The notes beneath the pieces were generated by a model, which was not told the origin of the DNA, did not search any database, and saw only the letters and a program-made list of their open reading frames with translations. A program made the position numbers and the translations under genes. Shown here in pieces: positions 20,530-32,581 of a stretch of DNA of 64,000 nt (the first letter of the stretch is position 1; each line of letters opens with the position of its first letter). The stretch spans positions 6,014,001-6,078,000 of the forward strand of contig JBHGNT010000004.1 in NCBI GenBank assembly GCA_043228905.1. Direction: 5' to 3'. This stretch comes from Azolla caroliniana. Its lineage: Eukaryota; Polypodiophyta.

Positions 20530-23500
20530 GAGCAATCGGGAGATTATATGAGAATCTATAAAACTATTTTCAAAAGACCTTCTACTATTGTGTGAATGTT
20601 TTGAATTGTTCATCACAAAAATTCTAAATGAGTCATCGTTTCAATAGGATACAAGTGTATGAAACTATTTTCAAAAGAACTTCTACTACCATGTGAATGT
20701 TTTGATTTGCTCATCTAATCGGGAGATTAGATGAAAATCTATGAAACTCTTTTCAAAAGACCTTCTACTACCATGTGAATGTTTTGAATTGTTCATCACT
20801 AAAATTCTAAATGAGTCATCGTTTCAATAGGATAGAAGTTTATGAAACTATTATTAAAAGAACTTCTACTACCATGTGAATGTTTTGATTTTTTCATCCA
20901 CAAAATTCTAAATGAGTCATAGTTACAAATAGAAGACGTAGTTTTATGGGTTTGTTAAGGATGGGGTGAGAGTGTCTCGAACTCTCGACCTTAGGATTTC
21001 TCGAAGCTATGAGACCTACTCTCTAACCGACTGTGCCACCACCACAATGATGAGTTCACTTTCTATATAACGTAAACGTGTTGATTAATTCATCACACAA
21101 ATTCGGAATGACTACTCTAAAAAATAAGACGTAATTTAATGGGTTTTGTTACGTAGGATAGAAATGTATGAAACTATTTTCGAAACAACTTCTACTACCA
21201 TGTGAATGTTTTGATTTGTTCATCACAAAAATTCTAAATGACTCATCTTTACATAGAGAAGGCGTTGTTTAATAATAGGTTTCTTAAGAATGGGGTGAGA
21301 TAGTCTCGACCTCTCGACCTCAGAATTTCTCGACGCTATGAGACCTACGCGCTAGCCAACTACGCCACCACCCCAATGGTGAGTGTAGTTTTATATAATG
21401 TAAATGTGTTGATTTATTCATCACAAAAATTCGGAATGACTAATCTAAAAAAGAGGACGCAATTTAATGGGTTTTCTTAAGTAGGATTAAAGTGTAGGAA
21501 ACTTTTTCGACACAACTTCTACTACCATGAGAATGTTTTGATTTGTCTATCACAAATATACTAAATGAATCATATTTACATACAGTCGTTTAATAATGGG
21601 TTTGTTAAGAATGGAGCGAGACAATGTTGAACTCCCGACCTAAGAATTTCTCAACGCGATGAAACCTACACGCTCGCCAACTGCACTGCGCCACCACCCC
21701 ATTCATGGGTGTGATTTCATTATACTTAATACAAACTAATTGTGTGATATAAGTGTTTCAACATAGACAAGAGTGTATCAAACTATTTTTGAGATTCAGA
21801 GTTTCTACTATCATATAAATGTTTTAATTTCTTCACCATGAAAATTCGACATGAGGAATTTAAAAAAGAAGACGTAGTTTAATGGATTTGTTAAGTCCTA
21901 TAGAAGTGTATAATACTATTTTTCAAAACAATTTCTAATATCATGTGAATGTTTTGCATTGCTCATCACACAAATTCTAAATGAGCCATCTAACACAAAA
22001 GAGTTGGTTTAATAGGTTTATTATGAACGGGGAGAGACGAGCTTAAATTCTCAACCTTAGTATTTCTCGAAGCTACGAGACCTACGCGATAACCAAAAGT
22101 AACACCATCCCATTCATGAGTGTCATTTGTACTATCATGTAAATGTTAAGAATAGGATTGGTCAATCCGGTTGACCGACTTCTTCCAATAGGAAGGTAAA
22201 ATACCTAACCTTATTGAGAATGAGGTGAGAGAGGTGACGCTCGAACTCTATGTCAAGATATCTCAAAGCTATGAGACCTACGTGCTAGCCAACTGCGCCA
22301 CCACCCCAGTGATTAGTGCACTTTCTATATAATGTAAATGTGTTGATTTATTCATCACATAAATTCGAAATGACTAATCTTAAAAAGAGGACGTAATTTA
22401 ATGGGTTTTGTTAAGTAGGATTCAAGTATATGAAACTTTCTTAAAACAACTTCTACTACCATGAGAATGTTTTGATTTGTATATCACAAATATACTAAAT
22501 GAGTCATTGTTTAATTAGGATAGAAGTGTATGAAACTATTTTCGAAATAACTTCTACTAACCATGTGAAGGTTTTGATTTGTTCATCATAAAAATTCTAA
22601 ATGAGTCATGTTTACATAGAGAAGACGTAGTTTAATAAGGGGTTTCTTAAGACTGGGGAGAGAGAGTCTCGAACTTTCAACCTCGGGATTTCTTGAAGCT
22701 ATGAGACCTACGCGCTAGTGAACTGCGCCACCACTCTAGTAATAAGTACACTTTCTATGTGATGCAAACGTTTGATTTATTCATCACACAAATCATGTAA
22801 ACGTGTTGATTTATTCAAATAATTTCTGCTACCATGAGAATGTTTTGATTTGTATATCACAAATATACTAAATGAGTCCTATTTACATACAATAGTTTAA
22901 TAGTGGGTTTGTTAAGAATGGCGTGAGAGAATGTCGAGCTCCTAACCTAAGGATTTCTCAACGGTATGAGACCTACGCGCTCGCCAACTGCGCCAGCACC
23001 CCATTGATGAGTGTGATTTCATCTTACTTGAGAAAAACTAATTGTGTGATATAAGTGTTTCAACATAAAGAAGAGGAGTGTATGAAACTATTTTTAATAT
23101 TCAGAGTTTCTACTATCCTATAAATGTTTTAAGTTCTTCATCAGGCAAATTCGAAATGAGGAATTTAAAAGAGAAGACATAGTTTAATGGCTTTGTTAAG
23201 TGGTGTAGAAGTGTAGAATACTATTTTTCAAAAGAATTTCTACTATCATGTGAATGTTTTGCATTGTTCATCACACAAATTCGAAATGAGCCATTGAACA
23301 CAAAAGATGTAGTTGACTGGCTTTGTTATGAATGGAGTGAGTTGGTCTCAAAATCTCAACCTCACGATTTGTTGAAGCTATGAGACCTAAGAGCATGCAA
23401 AAAGTACCACCACCCAATTCATGGTTGTCATTTATACTATCACGTAAATGTTAAGAATAGGGTTTGTCGATCCGATTGACGAACTTTTCCTAATAGGAAG

Positions 23501-23591
23501 GAAAAAACACCTAACATTATTGAGAATGGGGTGAGAGAGGTGAGGCTCGAACTCTCAACCTCAAGATATCTTGGAGCTATGAGACCTACGT
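20530..23591 (-). repeat. tRNA-Met-like tandem array, segment 1
   Basis: AT-rich tandem sequence carries minus-strand units of about 83 bp that resemble elongator tRNA-Met(CAT) with a short intron. Copies start at 20963, 21292, 21612, 22029, 22222, 22655, 22920, 23335 and 23528; the last is cut by LARD-1. By sequence they fall into types A, A, B, C, D, A, B, C, D. Most have T-loop or acceptor-stem damage and are pseudogenes. Spacers share motifs such as CATCACACAAATTCGGAATGAC. Nothing protein-coding is seen. Confidence 0.85.
23528..23590 (-). pseudogene. tRNA-Met-like copy, 3' part, split by LARD-1
   Basis: The 3' half (T arm, intron and anticodon CAT) is here; the 5' half (D arm and acceptor strand) is at 27384-27411. 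Joined, they would form a type D copy. This shows LARD-1 inserted into an existing unit. Confidence 0.85.
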
Positions 23592-24173
23592 TGTCGTGAA
23601 GCTTTTCGGCTATAGTGTGAAACCGGGGTGGAATGGGCAAGTTGGTGGTGTGCAACATGTGCACATGTATAGGAGGAAAACGGTGTATAATATAAGGGGG
23701 AGTATTTATCCCACATTGTAATGTCCCTCCCTCCTTGGGCTATAAAAGGAAGGGAGGGGTCTCTTATGAAGGTTGTTGCCTATTTTGATTGAGAGAGGTA
23801 TACCACTTAGGTCGAGGGGTTCTATTCGGTTTTAGGGTTTCTTCTAGGGTTTTCTTCTTGGGTTTCTTTAGGGTTTCTATGCTTCTTTGCTTACTTATCT
23901 GGTTAGGGTTTTCTTGTACTCATTTTTGGGGGTGCAGCCTATGCGGCCTTGGTGGTAATATTTGTGAACTCTTAATATAGTATGTTGATGTTTCTTGTCT
24001 TGTGGGTGTATCTTGCCTCCATCTATTCTACTCTATGTTTATGTGTCATTCTTCCTCTTCTCCTCTTGAGCTAATCTTTCATTTTGGGGCTTATTCCTTC
24101 TCCTCTACTCCCTAGTCCAAGACCCCCGTGGTCCCGCCTCGGATCCTACACGCGCTCGCGGAATATCGCAACA
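23592..24173 (+). repeat. LARD-1 5' LTR
   Basis: It runs from TGTCGTGAAGC to ATCGCAACA, 582 bp. A TATA box (GGGCTATAAAAGGAAGG) lies near 23738-23750. It contains several TAGGGTTT motifs. Confidence 0.9.
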
Positions 24174-24177
24174 TCTT

Positions 24178-24195
24178 TGGTGAACCCGACGTGAA
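24178..24195 (+). promoter_or_regulatory. LARD-1 primer-binding site
   Basis: TGGTGAACCCGACGTGAA follows the LTR by 4 bp and is identical to the Gypsy-4 site at 59380-59397. The cognate tRNA is not assigned. Confidence 0.8.
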
Positions 24196-24217
24196 GAGGC
24201 GGCAAGGGAGGACAGAG

Positions 24218-25051
24218 ATGGAAGAAGAAGACTTCGACTTTGAGGAGATGATGGCGAAGATTGTGATGGATGCCCAACGGAAGAAGGCGAGGCAAGATGT
24301 GGCTCAACAAGCCGTCGAGAGGGTGGTTGATCGAGTCAGCCGATTCAACGGGGACGATGTCCCGAGGTTCTTGGAAGCGTACAATGCCGAGATGACGAAG
24401 AGGAGCGTGGACGAAATGATGCGGCTAGAATATTTTCGTGGAGTAGCGGCCATATCGGTGCACAAAGAGGTCAAGGAGCTTCAAGAAGCTCACAAGTTGT
24501 GGGAGTCCTTTGAGGGAGCTCTATTGGAGGCATACGGATATGCGAAACCGGAGTGGGTATGCCGGCAACCCGATGGGGAGCGGTTGGCAACAACATGGCC
24601 CGCGAGCGGCGGAGAAGAGAGAGCGGTGAGCGGCTACACACTATTGCCGGAGGAGAGCTCGACACGCGATCAACCGGAGGAGTACGACATAGAGGCATTG
24701 GTATGGGAGGCATGTGAGAGCGTGAAGGCGAAGTTCGAAGCCGAAGAAAGGCTTATTATGGAGTGAGCCCGGAGACGATCAGAGGATGTGGAGGAAGAAG
24801 CCTCCCTATGCGTGGACGATGGGGCCTATGCGGAGGCCGGAAGAGCGTTCAACAATGATGACGTGGGAGAGGGTGCAGAGCAAGCGACCCTCTCGTCTTA
24901 CGGAAAAGGGATGGCCATGGATGAGGCCGGTGACTACGAAGCGGGGAGCGCCACTTCGAGAGTGGGCGGAGGATTCGGGACACGGTGGCCCGAAACATCA
25001 AGCGGGGAGGGGATGAGCGGTGGTGCGGGACCTTACCCACACCGATTCTAG
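24218..25051 (+). pseudogene. gag: LARD-1 gag-like ORF
   Basis: The first ATG is at 24218. The frame runs to a TGA (24764-24766) and stays open after it to 25051; the TGA is one transition from CGA. Residues around RVSRFNGDDVPRFLEAYNAEMTKR and VHKEVKELQEAHKLWESFEG match the Gypsy-4 gag pattern (AMSYLEAYRAEMVMRD, RTWEEFEGRLLEKYG). No zinc knuckle is visible, unlike Gypsy-4. The C-terminal part is acidic and Gly-rich. It could supply a packaging-competent Gag partner or be a relic. Confidence 0.75.
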
Positions 25052-26934
25052 AGACTCCGGCATCCGGTCCGAGAGCCAATGTGAGGCCTAGAGTGACGAA
25101 CGATGGCAGGGGCAAGGCGGGCAAGCAAGACAACGGCAAGGAGATCGAGTAAGAGGAGGCAAGCATAATCGAGGCTTCCGCAATCGGATACGGGCTAGCC
25201 ACGAACAACGACGTCCGGATGGAGGTGGCTACGGACATAACGAGTGGCGGTGCCAGGATCTTACCCGCACCGGTTCTAGAGACTCTGGCATCCGGCCCGA
25301 AAGCTAGTATGAGACCTAGACTGACGGACGGTGGCGGCGGCAAGGCGGGTGACCGAAACGAAAAGGAGGATGTGAGGCCCGGAATGGGCATATACGAAAG
25401 GACCGAAGGGGAGGCCGAGAGTGGCAACAAGGAGAGCGTCGGGAACCGACCCGACCGAAAGGCGAACCGGGAAAAGAATGAAGCGGGGGCCGGTCAACCG
25501 GGTCCGAACCGAAGAAGAGCCGGCAAGACCGGAAGTGTTCAGCAGAACCCTTACTGGCCGGATACGATTATGGAAGGAAGCCGACCAAACTGGAACATGA
25601 TCGGTCGGTACCAAACATGGCAAGGGCCAAGCCGGCATGATTGGAGATCGGGGAGGACGAGTCGCAACACATGGTGGGAGCCGGTGAGCACGAGAAGGAG
25701 GCCAAGCAGGCATGATGACTACGGTTTCGTGAAAGACCGGAAATGGGCGGGACCCTCCACACCTATTCTAGAGACTTCAGCGGTTGCGGATCAACGTAAG
25801 ACTGGAGAAGCGGCGGGTGGCGGCGAGGAGTCGGTTACCGGAGTGGGTATCCGGTATGAAATAATGGACGAGCGGGGCCAAGACAGCAAGCCCGAGTCGG
25901 AACATGCTACGGCAACAAAGGAAGAAGAGGCCGACACAGAGGTTGGGTCTACGACGAGTGAAGGGCGTAAAACGGAGCATGCACCACGGCCGGCGAAGGG
26001 CCAAGAAGCAAACATGCACCCGAAAGAGTGGCAATGACTGACCGGCAATGGCGGACCGATCGAGCCTTTGAGAGGCAAGCACGCGGCGAGAGACGGAGCG
26101 GTAAGGTGTTGTGATCGACGGATGAACGGCGGGAGAGAAGGATGGTGCGCGGAGAACAAAGGGGTACACGCCGGGAAGAGAAAGCGCGGCGTCCCGGAGG
26201 ACATGTGAGGCCAAGAGGGCGCAAGTCGAGGTGAAGTGGTACCAAGAGCCGTGAAGGACACCGACATGGAGGTCGGTATAATGGTACGCTCTACCGCGAG
26301 AGAGCACGACAAGCAAGGGAGAAGGGAGGAGCACGTAATCCGAAGATCGAGCGCGCATTCGGGGGATGACAATGACACATGGAGAGAGCCTGTGGAAGGC
26401 AAGCATAGGATAGAAGGAGTCGGCACGAGGTATTTGGGAGGAGGAGACGGTCGAACCGAAGGAGGGACACACGCAGTATGAGGTACGCGGAATCCGGCGT
26501 GCGATCGGAGTGACCGAGGACCCGATCAGAGGACATATGCGGCAGACGAAAGAGGGGTGATCAGATCGGCAACGGGGTCCGGGAGGACCGATCGGGGTGG
26601 AAGGCGCGAACGTCGGATATGGTGAATCGGATGGTGCCGACAGTCGGGGACGTACGACGGATTGGGAGGCTACAACGGCTCGTGTGGAAGGGACGGGCAT
26701 GCTCGAAGTGGAAGACAAAGTCGAGCAAGGTCAACAAGGATGACCGCGGAGGCGAGTTCCTGGAAGGAGGACAGGGGCGCGGTCCGGAAGAAGATGGATA
26801 GGGGCCGATAAGGAGCCGGCGAGATGGTCAGGTGTCGGTAAGGCGGAGGACCCGGTTGATCACCGTCGCCGAAATCTCTCACCCTTTTCCTTTCTTGGCA
26901 CATACCGGTGGATGTGCGGTTTGGTGGGGGTGGA
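25052..26934 (+). other. LARD-1 GC-rich internal region with degenerate repeats
   Basis: A motif CTATTCTAGAGACTYCGG-like recurs near 25043, 25270 and 25765. A block of about 200 bp starting with it is duplicated (near 25030-25130 and 25255-25355). A plus-strand ATG frame (25219-26037, 272 codons) encodes a charged, Gly/Arg/Glu-rich peptide without known motifs, and may be an eroded gag extension. No polymerase or integrase motif was found in any frame. Confidence 0.6.
25219..26037 (+). CDS. Hypothetical ORF inside LARD-1
   Basis: It is 272 codons from an ATG, GC-rich, and rich in Arg, Gly, Glu and Ser (RKANREKNEAGAGQPGP). It is not in frame with gag. GC-rich sequence favours chance long ORFs, and a 313-codon antisense frame overlaps it, so coding status is doubtful. 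Confidence 0.3.
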   Translation: MEVATDITSGGARILPAPVLETLASGPKASMRPRLTDGGGGKAGDRNEKEDVRPGMGIYERTEGEAESGNKESVGNRPDRKANREKNEAGAGQPGPNRRRAGKTGSVQQNPYWPDTIMEGSRPNWNMIGRYQTWQGPSRHDWRSGRTSRNTWWEPVSTRRRPSRHDDYGFVKDRKWAGPSTPILETSAVADQRKTGEAAGGGEESVTGVGIRYEIMDERGQDSKPESEHATATKEEEADTEVGSTTSEGRKTEHAPRPAKGQEANMHPKEWQ

Positions 26935-27383
26935 TGTCGTGAATATTTCCGGCTATAGTGTCAAACCGGGGTGGAATGGGCAAGTCAGTGGTGTGCAACA
27001 TGTGTACATGTATAGTAGGAAAACGGTGTATAATATAAGGGGGAGTATTTATCCCACATTGTAATGTCCCTTAGGGTTTTCTTCTTGGGTTTCTTTAGGG
27101 TTTCTATGTTTCTTTGCTTACTTATCCGGTTAGGGTTTTCTTGTAGTCGTTTTTGGGGGTGCGGCCTATGCGGCCTTGGTGTTAATATAACATGTTGATG
27201 TTTCTTGTATTGTGGGTGTATCTTGCCTCCATCTATTCTACTCTATGTTTATCTGTCATTCTTCCTCTTCTCCTCTTGAGCTAATCTTCCATTTTGGGTC
27301 TTATTCCTTCTCCTCTACTCCCTAGTCCAAGACCCCCGTGGTCCCGCCTCGGATCCTACACACGCTCGCGGAATATCGCGACA
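26935..27383 (+). repeat. LARD-1 3' LTR with internal deletion
   Basis: It runs from TGTCGTGAATA to ATCGCGACA, 449 bp. Compared with the 5' LTR it lacks over 100 bp after ATTGTAATGTCCCT, including the TATA box, plus a short piece further on. Confidence 0.88.
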
Positions 27384-30300
27384 ACGCGCTAGCCAATTGC
27401 GCCACCACCCCAATGATTGGCACACTTTCTATATGTAAATGTGTTGATTTTTTCATCACACAAATTCGGAATGACTGATCTAAAAAAGAGGACGTAATTT
27501 AATGGGTTTTGTTAAGTAGGATTTTAGTGTATCAAAACAACTTCTACTACCATGATAATGTTTTGATTTGTATATCACAAATATACTAAATGAGTCATCG
27601 TTTTAGTATGATAGAAGTGTATGAAACTATTTTCAAAAGAACTTCTACTACCATGTGAATGTTTTGATTTGTTTTTCACAAAAATTCTAAATGAGTCATC
27701 GTTACAAATAGAAGACATAATTTTATAGGTTTGTTAAGGATGGGGTGAGAGCGTATCAAACTCTTGTTATGACCTTAGGATTTCTCGCAACTATGATACC
27801 TACGTGCGAGCCAACTGAGCCACCACCCAATGATAACTTCAATTCCTATAAAATGTAAACGTGTTGATTTACTCATCACACAAATTCGGAATGACTAATC
27901 TAAAAAAGAGGACGTAATTTAATGTGTTTTGTTAAGTAGGATTAAAGTGTATGAAACTTTTTCAAAACAACTTCTACTACCATGAGAATGTTTTGTTTTG
28001 TATATCACAAATATACTAAATGAGTCATATTTACATACAATATTTTAATAATGGGTTTGTTAAGAATGGGGTGAGAGAATGTCGAACTCCCAACCTAAGG
28101 ATTTCTTAACGCTAGCTTAACAGAAATTAATTGTGTAATATAAGTGTTTCAACATAAACAAGTGGAGTGTATCAAAGTATTTTCCATATTCAGAATTTCT
28201 ACTATCCTATAAATGTTTTAATTTCTTTATCAGGCAAATTCAAAATGAGGAATTTAAAAGAGAAGACATAGTTTAATGACTTTGTTAAGTGGTGTAAAAG
28301 TGTATAATACTATTTTTCAAAAGAATTTCTACTATCATGTGAATGTTTTGCATTGTTCATCACAGAAATTCTAAATGAGCCTTCTAACACAGAAGATGTG
28401 GTTGATTGGGTTTGTTATGAATGGAGTGAGACGGTCTCAAAATCTTAATCTCATGATTTGTCGAAGCTATCTGACCTACACATTAGCCAAAAGTACCACC
28501 ACCCAATTCATGAGTGTCATTTGTACTATCATGTAAATGTTGAGAATAGGGTTCATCGATCCGGTCGAACGTTTCCTAATAGGAAGGAAAAAACAACTAA
28601 AATTATTGAGAATGGTGTGAGAAAGGCTCGAACTCTCAACCTCAAGATATCTTGAAGCTGTGAGACCTACGCACTAGCCAATTGCGCCACCACCCCATTG
28701 ATGAGGGTTAATTCTACTGTAATTAAATATTTTGATTTATTCGTCACACAAATTCAAAACGAGTAATCTAAAAACGAAAACACAATTTATTGGTTTTATT
28801 AAGTAGGATAGAAGTGTATGAACCTATTTTCAAAAGACCTTCTACTGCCATGTGAATGTTTTGAATTGTTCATCACAAAAATTCTAAATGAGTTATCGTT
28901 TCATTAGGATAGAAGTGTATGAAACTATTTTCAAAAGAAATTCTACTACCATGTGAATGGTTTGATTTGTTCATCACAAAAATTCGAAAATGAGTCATCG
29001 TTACAAATAGAAGACGGAGTTTTATGGGTATGTTAAGGATGGGGTGAGAGAGTCTTGAAGTCCTGACCTGAAGATTTCTCAAAGCTATAAGACGTACGCA
29101 CTAGCTAATTGCACCACCACTACAATGATGAGTGTAGTTTTACTATTATATAAATGTTTTGATTTATTCATCACACAAATTATTGGTCTAAAAAAGTGTA
29201 CGAAACTATTTTGAAAAGAACTTCTACTACCATGTGAATGTTTTGATTTGTTCATCATAAAAGTTCTAAAAGAGTCATCTTTACATACAGAAGACGTAGT
29301 TTTATGGGTTTGTTAAGAATGGGGTGAGAGAGTCTTGAAGTCTTGACCTCAAGATTTCTCGAAGCTATGAGACGTACACGCTAGCCAACAGCGCGACAAC
29401 GTGATCGATGCGTGTGGCTTTTACAATTTAAATAATTTTAGTTTCTACATGTGAATGTTTTGCCTTCTTCATTACAAAATTTTTAAATGAGTCATCTTTA
29501 CATACAGAAGAGGTAGTTTAATAAATGGTTTTTTAAGAATAGGTTGAGAGAGTCTCAAACTCTTGACCTCAGGATTTCTCAAAGCTATGAGACATACGTG
29601 CTTTCTCAAAATCGCGACCCCATTGATGAATGTGCTTTCCATATAATATAAATGTGTCAATTTATTCATCACACAATTCGGAATGACTAATCTAAAAAAG
29701 AAGACGTAGTTTAACGAAGTTTATGAAACTATTTTTAAATGAACTTCCACTACATGTGCCTGTTTTGATTTGTTCATCACAAAAATTCTATATGAGTCAT
29801 GATTACATACAAAAGACATAGTTTACTAATGGGCGTCACAATATTTCTCGAAGCTATGAGACCTACGCACTAGCCAACTACGTCGTCATGCCATTGATGA
29901 GTGTAGTTTTACTATTATATAAATGTTTTGATTTATTCATCACACAAATTCGAAATTACTAATCTAAAAAAGAAGATGTAATTTAATGGGTGTGTGAAAT
30001 AAGATAGAAGTGTGCAACTATTTTGAAAAGAATTTCTACTACCATTTGAATGTTTTGATTTGTTGATCATAAAAGTTCTAAATGAGTTATCTTTACATAC
30101 AGAAGCCATAGTTTTATGGGTTTGTTAAGAATGGGGTGAAAGAGTTTTGAAGTCCTGACTTGTAGATTTGTCGAAGCTATGAGACGTACGTGCTAGCCAA
30201 CTGCGCCACCACCCCATTGATGAGGATACTTTCTATCTCATGTAAATGTTTTGATTTATTCATCACACATATTCGGAATGACTAATCTAAAGAAGAAGAC

Positions 30301-31230
30301 GTAATTTAATGGGTTTTTTTAAGTTTATGAAACTATTTTCAAAACAACTTCTACTACCATGTGCATGTTATGATTTGTTCTTCACAAATATTCTAAATGA
30401 GTCAACTTTAAAATGTTTTTGTTAAGAATGGGGTGAGAGAGTCCCGAACTCCTGACCTCGAAGCTATGAGACCTACACGCTAGCAAACAACTCCATAACC
30501 CAATCGATGGTTGTACTTTTTAGAATTTTGATATTTATAGTTTATCACACAAATTTAAAATGAGTAATCTAAAATAGAAAATATAGTAGAATGGGTTTGT
30601 TAAGTGGGATAGAAGTGTATAAAAACTTTTTTTCAAAAGAGCTTCTACTATCGTGTGAATGTTTTGCTTTGTGTATCACACAAATTCCAAATCAATCATC
30701 TTAAATAGAAGACGTACTTTAATGGGTTTGTTAACAATGGGGTGGGGGAGTCTCAAACTCTCCACTTCAGGATTTCTTGAAGCTATGGGACCTACAGATT
30801 ATCCAACTGTGCTAGCAGTCCATGGATGATTATGGTTTCTACTTAACATATAATAATAGTGTGGGAGAAGTGTATAAAACCATTATTTGACAATCACAAT
30901 TTCTATAATCATGTGAATGTTTTGCTATGTTCATCGCACAAATTCGAAATGAGTAATCTAAAAATGAAGACGTAATTTAATGGGTTAAGTAGGATAGAAG
31001 TGTATGAAACTATTTTCAAAAGAACTTCTACTACCATGTGAATGTTTTGATTTGTTCATCACAAAAATTCTGAATGAGTCATCTTTACAAACAAAAGACC
31101 TAGTTTAATGGGTTTGTTAAGAATGGGGTGAGAGAGTCTCAAACTCTTGACCTCAAGATTTCTCGAAGTTATGAGGCCTATACTATAGCGAACAATGCCA
31201 CAACCTGATTGATGGGTGTGCTTTTTACAA
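27384..31230 (-). repeat. tRNA-Met-like tandem array, segment 2
   Basis: It continues segment 1 after LARD-1. Minus-strand tRNA-Met-like copies start at 27742, 28067 (truncated), 28423, 28614, 29041, 29321, 29541, 29831 (truncated), 30133, 30430, 30739 and 31124. The order A-B-C-D is seen up to 28696; beyond it the units are more diverged and spaced about 220-385 bp. Anticodon CAT is kept in many copies, but stems are damaged. The segment ends where Gypsy-2 begins. Confidence 0.82.
28614..28696 (-). pseudogene. tRNA-Met-like copy with anticodon changed to CAC
   Basis: Acceptor, D and T arms are mostly intact, with GTTCGAGCC in the T arm. The anticodon loop reads CTCACA instead of CTCATA, so CAT has become CAC. 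One acceptor-stem mismatch is present. Confidence 0.7.
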
Positions 31231-31277
31231 TTTTCGATTTCGTGACTCCGTTACATGCAAGAATCCACCGAATGCCT

Positions 31278-31449
31278 TGTTGGGACATCGGTCCCTCCAG
31301 ATGGGATCCTGTGAGAACCGGAAGAGAAGACATATTTGTGAATATGTTTTTGAGTAAGCCCATTGAGGCTATATTTGTAGATAGCCCTAAGTTCATATAA
31401 GTTAGTCAAGGTGGTGTTTTTTCTTTTGTAATGAAAGCCATTATTTACG

Positions 31450-31492
<43 letters not shown>

Positions 31493-31767
31493 TGAGTGAG
31501 ATACAGAGTGATACTCTGTTGTAACCGCCGGTTGGCGAAGATACAGAGCTCGAGGTCGTTGCCTCTGAGGCTCTAATTGTACCTTTCTCCTATAGTGATA
31601 GTTGGAGTCTGTGGGCTCCCGTAGTTTTTCCCTCTTTGGGTTTTCCACATAAACATCATGTGTATTTCCTTGTGTACTCTCCATTTCCCATTTCTGTGTT
31701 TCATTCTCTTTGAAGTGATTCACGACTGGGTTGTGGCCGAGCAATATTCTGCGCGTTATTCTCTACA
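31278..31767 (+). repeat. Solo LTR related to Copia-1, lacking the 55-bp repeats
   Basis: It runs from TGTTGGGACATC to TTCTCTACA, 490 bp, flanked by TGCCT at 31273-31277 and 31768-31772. Motifs shared with the Copia-1 LTR include GGTCCCTCC, GAGGCTATATTTGTAGATAG and TAGTGATAGTTGGAGTC. It contains a (GA)n tract at about 31452-31484. The tandem repeat block of Copia-1 is absent. Confidence 0.9.
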
Positions 31768-32108
31768 TGCCTCTCCAATGGACAACAACAGAAGATGAAG
31801 CTTAGAAGGCCCTTAAAATGATGTTGTCTCACGCACTGGTAGTATAACCACCCGATTGGTCACAACCTTTCCACGTGTTCGTTGATGCATCCGATGTGGC
31901 CATCGGCAACGCCTTAATGCAAATGATGCCCCCTAATTGGTATAGGCCATTTTACTATTCTAGTCTACGTCTCTCGACCGCTGAAAGGAATTACTCGACT
32001 ACAGAGAGAGAAGCGCTCGACATGATTTTCAGCATTACCAAGTTTTGGCACTACCTGTTCTGTCGAAAATTCACTTTCCACATCGATCACTCGGCCCTTC
32101 TATACTTG

Positions 32109-32113
32109 GTAAC
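32109..32113. repeat. Left target duplication of Chromo-1 (GTAAC)
   Basis: GTAAC recurs at 36175-36179. Both copies belong to Gypsy-2 RNase H coding sequence. Confidence 0.93.
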
Positions 32114-32581
32114 TGTCAAGACTCGTGGTAGAAGATAGAGTGAGAGCGAAAGAGAGAGGGTGTGTGTGTGTGTGTGCGTGAGAGAGAGAGAGAGAGAGTG
32201 AGAGAGATAAGACTTGAAATAGAAATGAGATTATATTATGATGAAACAAGATTACAATGAGTAGGCTAAGGGCTAAAGACTGGTGTTGAACCGAATGAGT
32301 TGAAACGAATGTATAGACAGTTATTTATAGGTCCTTATGGAGTAATCTAGAATGTTCTAGAATATTTTAGATTTTATGATAAGAAATATAATCATGAAAT
32401 ATTAAAGGATGTTCTAGAATAATCTAGAATGTTCTAGAATATTCTAATATCTTGTAATAACTAGAAACATAATTATTATAATCACACAACATATATGTTA
32501 TTACAATGGTTAAGGGTTCAACACATAGACCAAGAAGTCGTGGGTTCGATTCTTGATAACCAAAATGTTGTCTTCATGACA
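32114..32581 (-). repeat. Chromo-1 3' LTR
   Basis: On the minus strand it runs from TGTCATGAAGAC to GAGTCTTGACA. It contains (GT)n and (GA)n tracts near its 3' end. Its first 80 bp read antisense as a tRNA-like sequence (GGGTTCGATTC). The integrase ORF stops at 32574-32576, inside the LTR. Confidence 0.93.

Larger units (their letters stand above)
23592..27383 (+). mobile_element. LARD-1: gag-only non-autonomous LTR element related to Gypsy-4
   Basis: It has two LTRs (582 and 449 bp), a primer site identical over 18 nt to that of Gypsy-4, a gag-like ORF and about 2 kb of GC-rich sequence without any protease, RT or integrase motif. The absence of pol means it would need proteins in trans. 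Gypsy-4 is the obvious related family (gag similarity, primer site, TATA region CCCTCCTTGGGCTATAAAA). Flanks are the two parts of one tRNA-like copy, with a short imperfect duplication (ACG). Confidence 0.88.
31231..32113 (+). pseudogene. pol: Gypsy-2 RT end and RNase H (split by a solo LTR)
   Basis: DFVTPLHARIHRMP before the solo LTR joins LQWTTTEDEA after it, at the TGCCT duplication. RNase H follows: FHVFVDASDVAIGNALMQ, NYSTTEREALDM and DHSALLYLV, where Chromo-1 interrupts. Stops are present near 31806 and 31850. Confidence 0.85.

Noticed and set aside
25777-26718. A 313-codon minus-strand open frame in LARD-1
   Set aside because: It overlaps a plus-strand frame in GC-rich sequence, has a low-complexity Ser/Pro/Arg/Leu composition typical of an antisense shadow, and no motif.
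31452-31484. (GA)n tract as a GAGA regulatory element
   Set aside because: Simple microsatellite in a solo LTR; similar (CT)n or (GT)n tracts occur in several LTRs with no sign of specific function.
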